Positions 16,493 through 25,498 of a stretch of 55,250 nt of DNA are shown one piece after another. Source of the DNA: Gemmatimonadota bacterium (GTDB lineage Bacteria; Latescibacterota; UBA2968); contig VXRD01000019.1 in the NCBI GenBank assembly GCA_009838845.1, positions 1 through 55,250 on the forward strand. Reading direction: 5' to 3'. Every line of letters starts with the position of its first letter. The stretch's first letter is position 1. The notes beneath the pieces are model-generated. The model was given only the letters and a program-made list of their open reading frames with translations, searched no databases and was not told where the DNA came from. Made by a program: the position numbers and the translations under genes.

Positions 16493-19400
16493 ATGAAGTG
16501 GATCTTTATTTTTGTAGTTGGCCTGGCGAGTGCGGCGATGGCGCAGGATATGCCCTGGCGCTATGATTTTGAGGAGAGGTCTGGATCCTATCGGGCAGAT
16601 GCGGGTAGCGAGGTGTCGCTTTCAGCGAGGCGTTATAAAGGGGGACAGCACTCCTTGAAGTGGTCATGGCAGAATAACGGGCGGCTTTTGTTCACGGATC
16701 CCGCGCCGGGACGCAATAAGGCACTGACCGGGTTTCGGGCGTGGGTGTATAACGAGGTGGCGCTCGATGAGGTGCTGACGTTTCGGTTTGGGACAGAGTC
16801 TGAATTGGCTGCAAATAATCCGCGCTATCAGTTTGAGTTTGGCTTGAATTTTACGGGCTGGCGGGCGATGTGGATCCATTTGCGGGATGATGCGCGGAAC
16901 AGATCTTATGAGGGGTCGCGAAGTGGACGGGCGACGGCGTTTGAAATCAGGGCACCGAATAGCGGGGCTGTTTATCTGGATCTGGTGGAGTTGGTGGAGA
17001 GGATTCACCCCAGGCGGTCTCCAGATGCACAGGTTCCTTATGTCAATGCAGATAGAGCAGATAGGAGCCGCGAATATCGGTGGAGTCTGAATACATTGCC
17101 GGGTCCGCTTCCTACAGAGATAACTGATGATGAGAGACAGGCGTTTGAGACGATTGCGGCGCGATATGAGGCATGGGTTCTGGGTGATGGGGTGAAGGAT
17201 GATGAGCGGGAGCCTGTGAGGATTCGGCTCAATGAACTTACAGCCTATATAAGGCGTGGGTATCGCAGTCTGGCGGATTACGAGATTCGACGCGAGGGTG
17301 ATCGCATTCTGGGTAAACCCCTGTTTGCCGAGTTGTCGCCCTATGAACCCCTTTTTCAGAGTGTTTTTCAGGGTGTTTTGTTGCGTCTGGTGCTGGATTA
17401 TCGGTTGAATGGCAATGAGGAGGCCAGAGATCGGACACTGGATGTGTTCGATTATTTGCACGATCAGGGTTGGGCAGATGGCAGTGGTGTTGGGGCGATG
17501 CATCACGAGTTTTTACGGGTTGCTGGCTATGCCCACGCGGTGTATTTGATGCGGGATGTTTTGCAGAGCAAAGGATTATTGGCGCGAGAGTTGGCGACGC
17601 TGAGATGGTTCAGTATGTTTGGCGAGTTGTATGAGGATCCGCAAGTGCTGGGCGCGAATGCGGATTTTATACGTTCGGTGGCGATGTATCGGCTGTTGTG
17701 CATTTTGATGATGGACGATTCGCCTGAGAAGGTGGCGAATATGCGTCGCTATATTGTATGGCTCAATAATGCACTATCTATTGCGCCTGGGTGGCTGGAT
17801 ACGATTAAGCCGGATTTTGTGGGTTTTCACCATCGAGGTATTTACGCGAGTGGGTATGCGCCAAATGCTTTTCACGTGGCTTCTGTGCTGGTGTATTTGT
17901 TGCACGATACGCCTTTTGCGGTTGCGGAGGAGAAGCGCGATAATTTGAAGCAGGCGCTGTTGACGTCCAGGATTATGGCGAATACGTACGATATTTCAAT
18001 GGCTGTTAATGGTCGTTTTCCGCGGAATACAGCGGTGGCTACCAAACTTTTGCCAGCGTATATGTATGTGGCTTTGAGCTATTCTCCGGTGGATGCGGAA
18101 TTATCGGGCGCGTTTATGCAGCTTTGGAAGCCGAAGTCGCAGTTGCTGATAGAAGATTTGTTTGAGCGGGTGGCTGTGCGGCTGATGTATTTACACACGC
18201 CGGGTGCGATGCAGATGATGGCGGATTTTGCAGAGGCGGGGTACGTACCTGCCGCTCCGCCGTCTGGGCACTGGACTCTGCCTTATGGCGCGCTGTCCAT
18301 TCATCGGCGTGGGGACTGGATGGTGAGTATGAAGGGGTGGGGCAAGTACGTGTGGGATTACGAGTCGTCGGGGAGAAATAATCCGCTCGGTCGTTATTTG
18401 AGCTATGGTTCGATGCTGGTTTACGCGAATGGCGATCCTGTTGGCCGGGAGGCGAGTGGGATTGTTCGGGATGGGTGGGATTGGAGTATGTGGCCGGGTA
18501 CGACGGTGATTCGCTTGAGTCATGAGCAGATCAAACACGAGGGGCGTGATCGCAATTTTTCGGATGAGACTTTTGTGGGTGGGGTGAATTTGGAGGGACA
18601 AAATGGTGTGTTCGCGTTGAAGTTGCACGATACGAGATTCAATACGAGTTTTCGGGCGGTTAAGACGGTGTTTTGTTTTGACGATTTATTGGTCTGCCTG
18701 GGGTCTGGTATTGAGAATGATGATGGCGGGCATGCGACTGTGACGCCGCTGTTTCAGGCGGCTATTTCTGAGGATCGTCCTACGGGGGTGAATGGAGCAA
18801 GTGTGGGTGCGATTCCTTATGCGTTTTCGGGGATGGCGGGGCAGACGACATGGCTGATGGATTCACGGGGCAATGGGTATGTGGTTCCAGATGGAGGCGA
18901 GTTGCGGGTGCAGCGTCAGGTGCAGATTTCTAAAAATTATGGCAGAGATAGCGGTGGTACAGGAACTTTTGAATTGGCGTATCTGGATCACGGTTCTATG
19001 CCTCAGGGTGCGTCCTATCACTATGCCGTGCTGGTTCAGAGGTCGCCGGATAAAGTAAGCGCGTTTGCGAATGCGCCTGAGTACGATGTGTGGCAGCGAG
19101 ATCACGAGGCACATATTGTACATCACCGGGGGATGAAGGCGACGGGTTACGCGCTGTTCGATATTGCGACAAGGCCAGCGAATGGTCCGGTTGAGGCTGT
19201 TTCTTTGCCGAGTTTGGTGATGACCCGAGAAGTGGGTGATGGGTTATTGCTTTCGGTGGCTGATCCAGATTTTGGGTGGAGCTGGAAGATCCAGACGCCG
19301 CACCGTCAGGATGGTTCGTTGATTGTCAATCAGCCGAGTATGCCGCGGAAGGTAGAGGTGACAGTGCGCGGAAAATGGCGTTTGGATGGTGCGTATGATC

Positions 19401-19495
19401 TGGCGGACGCAATGGTTCAGTCGGATCAGACGGTTGTGTCGTTTATGTGTCAGGACGGCAAGAGCGTAGAGGTGAAGTTGGTGAGGGCAGATTAG
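16493..19495 (+). CDS. Secreted family-8 polysaccharide lyase, chondroitinase ABC-like
   Basis: A 1000-residue PL8-family lyase that cleaves uronic-acid-containing glycosaminoglycans by beta-elimination. A signal peptide (MKWIFIFVVGLASAAMA, cut before QDMPW) sends it out of the cytoplasm. The N-terminal domain has the FTGWRAMWIHLRDD block known from chondroitinase ABC, the alpha-helical catalytic domain follows, and beta-sandwich domains end the protein. The catalytic tetrad can be placed by comparison with the Proteus enzyme: His447 and Tyr455 in HHRGIYASGY, Arg508 in NGRFPRN and Glu624 in WDYESSGRNN. The ATG at 16493 is preferred over a GTG two codons upstream. With the sulfatases beside it, a sulfated chondroitin or related polymer is the likely diet. 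The exact polymer is inference. Confidence 0.9.
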   Translation: MKWIFIFVVGLASAAMAQDMPWRYDFEERSGSYRADAGSEVSLSARRYKGGQHSLKWSWQNNGRLLFTDPAPGRNKALTGFRAWVYNEVALDEVLTFRFGTESELAANNPRYQFEFGLNFTGWRAMWIHLRDDARNRSYEGSRSGRATAFEIRAPNSGAVYLDLVELVERIHPRRSPDAQVPYVNADRADRSREYRWSLNTLPGPLPTEITDDERQAFETIAARYEAWVLGDGVKDDEREPVRIRLNELTAYIRRGYRSLADYEIRREGDRILGKPLFAELSPYEPLFQSVFQGVLLRLVLDYRLNGNEEARDRTLDVFDYLHDQGWADGSGVGAMHHEFLRVAGYAHAVYLMRDVLQSKGLLARELATLRWFSMFGELYEDPQVLGANADFIRSVAMYRLLCILMMDDSPEKVANMRRYIVWLNNALSIAPGWLDTIKPDFVGFHHRGIYASGYAPNAFHVASVLVYLLHDTPFAVAEEKRDNLKQALLTSRIMANTYDISMAVNGRFPRNTAVATKLLPAYMYVALSYSPVDAELSGAFMQLWKPKSQLLIEDLFERVAVRLMYLHTPGAMQMMADFAEAGYVPAAPPSGHWTLPYGALSIHRRGDWMVSMKGWGKYVWDYESSGRNNPLGRYLSYGSMLVYANGDPVGREASGIVRDGWDWSMWPGTTVIRLSHEQIKHEGRDRNFSDETFVGGVNLEGQNGVFALKLHDTRFNTSFRAVKTVFCFDDLLVCLGSGIENDDGGHATVTPLFQAAISEDRPTGVNGASVGAIPYAFSGMAGQTTWLMDSRGNGYVVPDGGELRVQRQVQISKNYGRDSGGTGTFELAYLDHGSMPQGASYHYAVLVQRSPDKVSAFANAPEYDVWQRDHEAHIVHHRGMKATGYALFDIATRPANGPVEAVSLPSLVMTREVGDGLLLSVADPDFGWSWKIQTPHRQDGSLIVNQPSMPRKVEVTVRGKWRLDGAYDLADAMVQSDQTVVSFMCQDGKSVEVKLVRAD

Positions 19496-19738
19496 GCGTT
19501 TGGAGATAAAAAATTAACCGCAAGGCTCTTGACTCAAATGGGGATATGGGATAAATTGGATCGTTCAATAAAACAAGCTATCAGCAAAAAAGCAGTGATG
19601 TTGTCTTGGGGTTGATGGACGAGGGATAAAAGCTGAAAGCTGATTGCTACCTGTTAGCCTTTTACTCTGTGTTTATCCGTGTTTATCTGTGGTTGCTTTT
19701 GACTCTTTTGTCGTTGTTTCTATTTTTTGGAGGACTGG

Positions 19739-20350
19739 ATGATTTTTGAGGACGATGTGATCCTCGAGGATGAGGATAAAGAGGAAGACGGCGCGTCGAA
19801 GAACGGTATTTTGAACAAGGGACTGATAGATGCGCGTACGATTTTGATTTCCGATCCCGTGGATCACAAATTGACGGCTAAGGTGACGGCGCAGTTGCTG
19901 TTTTTGGATCATCAAGATTCGGAAGAGCCGATTAAAATTTTTATTAATTCGCCCGGCGGTAGCGTGTACGATGGGTTTGCGATTTACGATATGATCCGAT
20001 TTATCCGCCCCAGGGTAAAGATTATCAGTGCGGGTCTGTCAGCCAGTGCAGCGACGGTAATTATGATGGCGGCAGATAAGGCAGATCGGCTGGCTTTGCC
20101 AAATTCGCGCCTTATGATTCATCAGCCTTCGATGCGGTTTCAAGGGGTGGCAGAAGATGTGCGGCGTACGGCTGAGGAGGTCGTGAAGATTAAGAAGAAG
20201 ATTAACGAGATGTATGCCGATGAGACCGGTCAGCCACTTGAAAAGATTGAGGAAGATACGGATCGAGATTATTGGATGAGTCCCGATGAGGCTGTGGAAT
20301 ACGGGTTGATCAGCCGGGTTGTGAATGGGTTTGATGAGATAGATGAATGA
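19739..20350 (+). CDS. clpP: ClpP-family serine protease
   Basis: A 203-residue ClpP peptidase, the proteolytic barrel that works with Clp ATPases. The catalytic triad is visible: Ser103 in GLSASAATV, His128 in MIHQPS and Asp177 in DRDYW. INSPGGSVYDGFAIYD is the substrate-binding loop. GGAGG ends five bases before the ATG at 19739. The first 18 residues are unusually acidic (MIFEDDVILEDEDKEED) and unlike the short propeptides of most ClpP, which may mark a second, specialised paralogue. No clpX or clpA lies alongside. The 243 bases before it hold no recognisable gene. Confidence 0.93.
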   Translation: MIFEDDVILEDEDKEEDGASKNGILNKGLIDARTILISDPVDHKLTAKVTAQLLFLDHQDSEEPIKIFINSPGGSVYDGFAIYDMIRFIRPRVKIISAGLSASAATVIMMAADKADRLALPNSRLMIHQPSMRFQGVAEDVRRTAEEVVKIKKKINEMYADETGQPLEKIEEDTDRDYWMSPDEAVEYGLISRVVNGFDEIDE

Positions 20351-20633
20351 AGTCAATTAAAAATTAGGAATTGATATGCACAGCGCGTAAGTCCGTCTCG
20401 CAGCGGACATTCTTATGGTATCCTAACTGTGCAGGCGACAGCATGGCGTATTACTATAGAAGCGATTTGCGCTGTGCCAGCCCCTCGGCGTCTGAGAGCG
20501 GCATTTTTTGCCTACTTTTTGTTGCTGGTGACAAAAAGTCGGTCGCCGAAGGCATGAAAAGCAATATATAGAAAAAAGCTATATACTTCGCTGTATCACA
20601 ACAGTAGGAATTATGCACACTGCATCTATTTTT
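20351..20633 (+). other. Structured intergenic element flanked by direct repeats
   Basis: No convincing gene. Seen directly: TAGGAATTGATATGCACA at 20365-20382 recurs without GAT at 20605-20619, framing a ~240-bp segment. Inside, GCACAGCGC (20378-20386) pairs perfectly with GCGCTGTGC (20469-20477), and ACTTTTTGT (20514-20522) pairs with ACAAAAAGT (20531-20539) across an 8-base loop. A 66-codon frame at 20371 has no ribosome site and runs through the hairpins. A small non-autonomous mobile element or a structured RNA would both fit. Confidence 0.5.
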
Positions 20634-20662
20634 AAAAAGTCTCCTGAATTAGGAGACTTTTT
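20634..20662. terminator. Intrinsic terminator, bidirectional
   Basis: A perfect 12-bp stem, AAAAAGTCTCCT and AGGAGACTTTTT, around a GAATT loop. On + the stem ends in TTTTT followed by CTTTTG; on minus the opposite arm also ends in T5. It would end transcripts coming from clpP and isolate the helicase gene that starts 24 bases later. Confidence 0.82.
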
Positions 20663-20685
20663 CTTTTGTTTTGACTGAGATACTG

Positions 20686-23589
20686 ATGAATACACTTAAA
20701 AACAAAAGTATTACTCCGCACTGGATGATGCGTCTTTTGGGCACGCGGAAGGCGACTATTTTAATTTCATCTGATGGTCTGATTTTGGAAAGAGCCGGTA
20801 AACGCTTTGCCGTATGCTCTGAAAATTTGACGCGAGAAGATGTATTACTTCGGGGGAGGCTGTTTTTTGAGCTGGTGTTGCCGACGGATCGCGGTGTGCA
20901 GCAGCTGAAGGGTTTGCGCAAGGCAGAGGTGGAGGGATTTTTCGACTGGTTGCAGGATTATTGGTATTGGTTGGCGGAGTCTCAAAAGTTCGCGTCAGAG
21001 GTGCGGCGGTGTGCCGCGGAGATTGATAGATTGCTGGATATGGGTTATTTGCGCAGTTCACGCTGGTTGAAGATAAAAGCGATGGCACGGGAAATGCTCG
21101 ATCAGTTTCGCATGGTGCCGGCGGTGGGGTATTTGGATCGCGACCGCCATGCTGATTTCACGCTGGTGCAGGAGGTGGCACACTGGGGTGATCAAGAGGT
21201 GGAAGATTTTCGCGCGCAATATGTCAGTCGCCTCAAGGACCAGTTTTCGACCTTTTTTGATGGGGTGGAGAGCAATCCGCTGAGTGAGAACCAGCGCGAT
21301 GCCTGTGTGATAGATGAGGACAATAATCTGGTGCTGGCTGGTGCGGGTACTGGCAAGACGAGTGCGATGGTGGGGCGCGCGGGTTTTTTGGTTGAGAGCG
21401 GGCAGGCACAGCCCGATGAGATTCTCATGCTGGCTTTTGCGAATAAGGCGGCACGAGAGATGCAGGAGCGGCTGGATGAGCGCGTGGACAAAAAAGGCGT
21501 TGTTGCGAGTACGTTTCACAAACTGGGCAAGGATATTATTGCTTCGGTCGAAAAAGCGCAGCCTTCGATTTCGCCTCTGGCAACAGATGGCGCGTTGCTG
21601 GAGAAGCATGTGGATCAGTGGTTTGAGAAGTTGCTTGAGATCTCGACCTATAGACAATGGGTTCTGGATTATCTGGGTTATTACAGGTATCAAGAGGTCA
21701 ATCCCTTTGATTTTAAAACTCAGGGGGAGTACTTTGAATATATTTTTGCCAATGAGATTCGCACCTTAAAGGGGGAGATGGTAAAGGGTCTGGGCGAGTT
21801 GTGGATCGCCAATCATCTGTTTATGCTGGGTGTTGCGTATGAATACGAGGCGGATTATGAGCATGAGACGAGGGGACAGGATTATCGGCAATACCAACCC
21901 GATTTTTATCTTCCGGATTGCGGTATTTATCTGGAGCACTGGGGGATAGACCGCGATGGCAATACCGCACCCTTTGTGGGGAAGAAGAAGTATCACGCGG
22001 GGATGGATTGGAAGCGCAGAGTTCACGAGAAGTACGGGACGCGCTTGATTGAGACGTTTCACTACGAATATTCCGAAGGTTGCTTGCTGACGGGTTTGGG
22101 TAAAAAATTAACAGAGGCTGGGGTGCAATTTAATCCGCGTTCGCCAGATGAGATGCTGGATACGCTGAGGGAGTTTGGAGAGATTCGCGATTTGACACCG
22201 TTGCTCGCGGATTTGTTGAGGCGGTATAAGAGCCATTTGCCTCGTCCAGATCAACCGTGGAAGGAGATTGTCCAGGGTGGTCATTTGAGTTTGGTTCAGC
22301 AGCAGGCTTTGAAAATTGTGGTGCCGATTTATGAGAAGTATGAAGCGTTTTTGAAAGAAAATCGGCATATCGATTTTGACGATATGATTGGCAGGGCAAT
22401 CGCGTATGTGAAATGTGGTCGTTTTGTTTCGCCCTGGCGATATATTCTGGTGGATGAGTTTCAGGATATATCCGAGCCGCGTGCGCGGTTGGTTAAGACT
22501 TTGAGAGAATCTGTTGATGTGTGTTCTCTGTTTTGCGTGGGGGATGATTGGCAGTCGATTTATCGCTTTACTGGTAGCGATATTCGGTTTACTACGGATT
22601 TTGAAGAGAGATTTGGGGCTACTAAAATTACGGTTCTGGATAAGACTTTTCGGTTCAATAATAGTATTTGCGATGTTGCATCCCTGTTTGTGACTGAGAA
22701 TCCGGCGCAGGTTAAAAAGTCGTTGACTACACATGCGATGGTCAATCATTCCGCGGTTTCACTGTTGCGCGAGAAGAAGCGTCGCGGTTCAGAGGCGGAT
22801 CTTGACGATCGGCTGAATCGTGTGCTGGCGCATGTCGCCGCGCGGGCGGAAGAGGGTAGTTCGGTTTATTTGTTGGGCAGGTTTCGTTTTAACTTGCCCA
22901 ATGACACGCAGATGATGATGTTGAGGAAGCGGTTCCCCTCTTTGTCTATTGCGTGTAATACCGTTCACGGTGCGAAGGGTTTGGAGGCGGATTATGTGGT
23001 GGTGCTGGGGCTTGAACGCGGTCAGTACGGTTTTCCTTCGCAGAAGACGTCTCATTCTTTGCTCGAGGCGCTGTTGCCCGCGTTAGATCCCTTTCCATAT
23101 TCGGAGGAGCGCCGTTTGTTTTATGTCGCGCTGACGCGCGCCAAACAGCGCGTGTATTTGATTGGGGATATGACGAATGCGTCTGAGTTTTTGGTCGAGT
23201 TGTTGAAGAATAAATATCCGCTGGCGCTGGACGATTTTGAGACCAGTTTGGAACAAGCGTCTTTTGAGCGTATTCGCTGTGTGAAGTGCAAGACGGGTAC
23301 GCTTGTTGCCGTGCAGGGAAAGTCGTTTTACGGTTGTAGTAATTATCCGTTGTGCAATCATACTGAGAGCGGATGTCAAACGTGTGGCAATCCGATGCAG
23401 CGCGTTGGGCGATTTAAAATATGTCTGGATCCTGATTGTGATTCGTGGATGCCTGTTTGTCCAAGATGTGGCGCGGATATGGTTCAGCGCAAGGGGCGCT
23501 ATGGGGCTTTCTGGGGGTGTAGGAATTTTCGCGGGGATGATGATATTTCTTGCCGGCATACGGAGAATAATATTTCTTTTTCTTCGTGA
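20686..23589 (+). CDS. UvrD-family helicase, helicase IV-like, with C-terminal zinc fingers
   Basis: A 967-residue superfamily 1 DNA helicase. The N-terminal ~200 residues resemble the helicase IV (HelD) N-terminal region. Then come Walker A GAGTGKTSAM near residue 219, Walker B VDEFQD, VGDDWQSIYRFTGSD (motif III), NTVHGAKGLEADYVVV (motif V) and RRLFYVALTRAKQ (motif VI). The last ~100 residues hold topoisomerase-I-type zinc fingers: CVKCKTG...YGCSNYPLC and further CX2C pairs. It probably unwinds DNA in recombination or repair, and the fingers may add single-strand binding. The ATG at 20686 is preferred; an in-frame TTG lies five codons upstream. A terminator directly upstream implies its own promoter or leaderless expression. 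Confidence 0.9.
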   Translation: MNTLKNKSITPHWMMRLLGTRKATILISSDGLILERAGKRFAVCSENLTREDVLLRGRLFFELVLPTDRGVQQLKGLRKAEVEGFFDWLQDYWYWLAESQKFASEVRRCAAEIDRLLDMGYLRSSRWLKIKAMAREMLDQFRMVPAVGYLDRDRHADFTLVQEVAHWGDQEVEDFRAQYVSRLKDQFSTFFDGVESNPLSENQRDACVIDEDNNLVLAGAGTGKTSAMVGRAGFLVESGQAQPDEILMLAFANKAAREMQERLDERVDKKGVVASTFHKLGKDIIASVEKAQPSISPLATDGALLEKHVDQWFEKLLEISTYRQWVLDYLGYYRYQEVNPFDFKTQGEYFEYIFANEIRTLKGEMVKGLGELWIANHLFMLGVAYEYEADYEHETRGQDYRQYQPDFYLPDCGIYLEHWGIDRDGNTAPFVGKKKYHAGMDWKRRVHEKYGTRLIETFHYEYSEGCLLTGLGKKLTEAGVQFNPRSPDEMLDTLREFGEIRDLTPLLADLLRRYKSHLPRPDQPWKEIVQGGHLSLVQQQALKIVVPIYEKYEAFLKENRHIDFDDMIGRAIAYVKCGRFVSPWRYILVDEFQDISEPRARLVKTLRESVDVCSLFCVGDDWQSIYRFTGSDIRFTTDFEERFGATKITVLDKTFRFNNSICDVASLFVTENPAQVKKSLTTHAMVNHSAVSLLREKKRRGSEADLDDRLNRVLAHVAARAEEGSSVYLLGRFRFNLPNDTQMMMLRKRFPSLSIACNTVHGAKGLEADYVVVLGLERGQYGFPSQKTSHSLLEALLPALDPFPYSEERRLFYVALTRAKQRVYLIGDMTNASEFLVELLKNKYPLALDDFETSLEQASFERIRCVKCKTGTLVAVQGKSFYGCSNYPLCNHTESGCQTCGNPMQRVGRFKICLDPDCDSWMPVCPRCGADMVQRKGRYGAFWGCRNFRGDDDISCRHTENNISFSS

Positions 23590-23603
23590 AAGGAGCGGGC
23601 GTG

Positions 23604-24374
23604 ATGGTTTTGCCCAGTATGCGATTGGATGATAAGGTGGTGCTGGTGACGGGCGCGGGTTCGGGCATTGGGCGGGCGATTGCGCTGGCGGTGGCTGAGG
23701 TGGGTGCGGATGTGGCGGTGTGTGAGGTGCCACAGAAGGTTGATGCGCTGGATGTGGTGTGCAAAGCGGTTGGAGATTTGGGGCAACGGGCATTGCCATT
23801 GGCGTTGCAATTGCCGGATCAGGAGAGTATTGATGCGGCGGTGAGCCGGGTTATCGATACGTATGGCAGGGTTGATATTTTGGTGAATAATGCGGGTGTG
23901 AATATTCCCAGGGACGCGCTCGAGGTGACAGAGGCAGATTGGGATGGGGTGCTGGATGTGAATTTGAAGGGGTTGTTTTTTATGTCGCAGCGCGTGGCGC
24001 GGTCGATGGTTGAGACGGGTGGTGGCAAAATTGTCAATATTGCGTCGCAAAATGGGGTGGTGGGTTATTACAAGCGCGCGGCTTATTGTTCGAGTAAGGC
24101 CGGTGTGATAAATCTGACGCGGGTGTTGGCTGTGGAGTGGGCATCCCATCAGATTACGGTGAATGCCGTGGGTCCGACGTTTATTTTGACGCCGTTGACA
24201 CAATCGACGTTTGACAATGAGGCGTTGCGCGAGGATTTGCTTTCTCGCATTCCTCTTGGGCGCGTGGGAAAGCCCGAAGATGTGGTGGGTGCGGTGGTGT
24301 TTTTGGCCAGTCCGGCTGCGGATCTTATTACGGGGCATACGCTGCTGGTGGATGGCGGCTGGACAGCGCTGTGA
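23604..24374 (+). CDS. SDR family NAD(P)-dependent oxidoreductase
   Basis: A 256-residue classical short-chain dehydrogenase. The cofactor motif TGAGSGIG is at residues 16-23, NNAG follows in the fourth strand, and the catalytic Ser plus Tyr-X3-Lys lie in NIASQNGVVG and AYCSSK. AAAGGAG precedes the ATG at 23604. It starts 14 bases after the helicase gene but is more like sugar-acid dehydrogenases (for instance gluconate or 2-keto-3-deoxygluconate types) than a DNA enzyme, so it may serve the nearby sugar pathway or the CoA-transferase pair downstream. The substrate is unassigned. Confidence 0.9.
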   Translation: MVLPSMRLDDKVVLVTGAGSGIGRAIALAVAEVGADVAVCEVPQKVDALDVVCKAVGDLGQRALPLALQLPDQESIDAAVSRVIDTYGRVDILVNNAGVNIPRDALEVTEADWDGVLDVNLKGLFFMSQRVARSMVETGGGKIVNIASQNGVVGYYKRAAYCSSKAGVINLTRVLAVEWASHQITVNAVGPTFILTPLTQSTFDNEALREDLLSRIPLGRVGKPEDVVGAVVFLASPAADLITGHTLLVDGGWTAL

Positions 24375-24407
24375 GGTGTGAAGTGAAAAGTGTGAAGGAC
24401 CATACCT

Positions 24408-24440
24408 GTCATCGCGGCATGGTGTTGAGCCGCGATCCAG
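24408..24440. repeat. Palindromic intergenic repeat, copy B
   Basis: GTCATCGCGGC, then ATGGTGTTGA, then GCCGCGATCCAG. The same centre is found in copy C at 26294. It follows the SDR gene, whose 3' flank reads GAGGTGTGAAGTG, a motif related to the 14-bp unit found after the YceI gene. Confidence 0.87.
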
Positions 24441-24474
24441 GAGGTTTTTAGTTGATGGTTAAAGGCGAATTGCT

Positions 24475-25470
24475 ATGAAGAGTTCTAAAAATACAGGCCG
24501 GGGACCGCTGTTTACAGATCCCGATCCAGATGTTGCACGGGCGTTTTTTCGAGAGAAGAAGGGCGCGTTGACAGATAAGCTGATGTCTGTGTCTGATGCT
24601 GTTGCCGAGTTTGTGCACGATGGTGACTATTTGGCTTCTGGCGGGTTTGGTGGGAACAGGATTGCGACGGCTCTTTTGCACGAGGTTGTGCGGCAGGAGC
24701 GAACAAATCTGGGGTTTGCCGGTCATACGACGACGCACGATTTTCAGATTTTGGCAGCGGGTACGCGTACGGGGAAGCAGATTTTTTCGCGTTTGGATGC
24801 GGCATATATTTTGGGGTTGGAAGCGCGCGGTTTGTCGGCGCAGGCGCGGCGGTTGATGGAGAGCGGAGAGGTTGAGGTGTGTGAGTGGACAAATTACGCG
24901 CTGGCATGTCGGTTTCGAGCGGCGGCGACGGGTGTGCCTTTTGTGCCTGTTCGCAGTATGCTGGGGACCGATACGTTTAGAGAGAGTGCAGCTAAGGAGA
25001 TCGCGTGTCCTTTTACGGGCAAACCGCTGACGGTTGTGCCGGCTCTGTTTCCCGATGTGGCGCTTATCCATGTGCACGAGAGTGATTTGTTCGGGAATTG
25101 TCGCATTCGGGGGATTACGGTGGCTGATTGGGATTTGTCGCGTGCATCCAAACATGTGATTGTGAGTGCGGAGCGCATTGTGAGTACAGATGAGATTCGC
25201 AGCGATCCAAATGCGACCGCGATTCCTGCTTTTTGTGTTGATGCGGTGTGTCATGTGCCTTATGGATCGTTTCCCGGCAATATGGCTGGGGAGTATTTCT
25301 CGGATGAAGAGCATCTCAAAGCGTGGTTGGACGCAGAGCGAGATGTGGAGGCATATCGCGCGTTTCTGGATAAGTATTTGTATGGTGTCGATTGTTTTGA
25401 GGACTATCTGGAGATTTGCGGTGGGGAAGAGCGGCTGGCGGAGTTGCGGCGGTTGGAGAATAGTGGTTAG
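24475..25470 (+). CDS. CoA-transferase, alpha subunit (glutaconate/IpdA-like)
   Basis: A 331-residue class I CoA-transferase alpha subunit. The recognisable blocks are DGDYLASGGFGGNRIATALLHEVVRQ at the nucleotide-fold start (residues 42 onward) and VALIHVHESDLFGNCRI further on, as in glutaconate CoA-transferase A and the steroid-ring enzyme IpdA. It would pair with the beta subunit encoded 28 bases downstream to move CoA between carboxylic acids in a degradative pathway. No strong ribosome site is obvious before the ATG. The substrate is not readable; absence of other ring-degradation genes argues against assigning a sterol role. Confidence 0.83.
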   Translation: MKSSKNTGRGPLFTDPDPDVARAFFREKKGALTDKLMSVSDAVAEFVHDGDYLASGGFGGNRIATALLHEVVRQERTNLGFAGHTTTHDFQILAAGTRTGKQIFSRLDAAYILGLEARGLSAQARRLMESGEVEVCEWTNYALACRFRAAATGVPFVPVRSMLGTDTFRESAAKEIACPFTGKPLTVVPALFPDVALIHVHESDLFGNCRIRGITVADWDLSRASKHVIVSAERIVSTDEIRSDPNATAIPAFCVDAVCHVPYGSFPGNMAGEYFSDEEHLKAWLDAERDVEAYRAFLDKYLYGVDCFEDYLEICGGEERLAELRRLENSG

Positions 25471-25498
25471 CAGGCTGTAATACTGAGAGGGGAGGCCT

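Noticed and set aside
20371-20571. 66-codon + frame between clpP and the helicase gene
   Set aside because: No ribosome site; it runs through two inverted repeats and resembles no protein.
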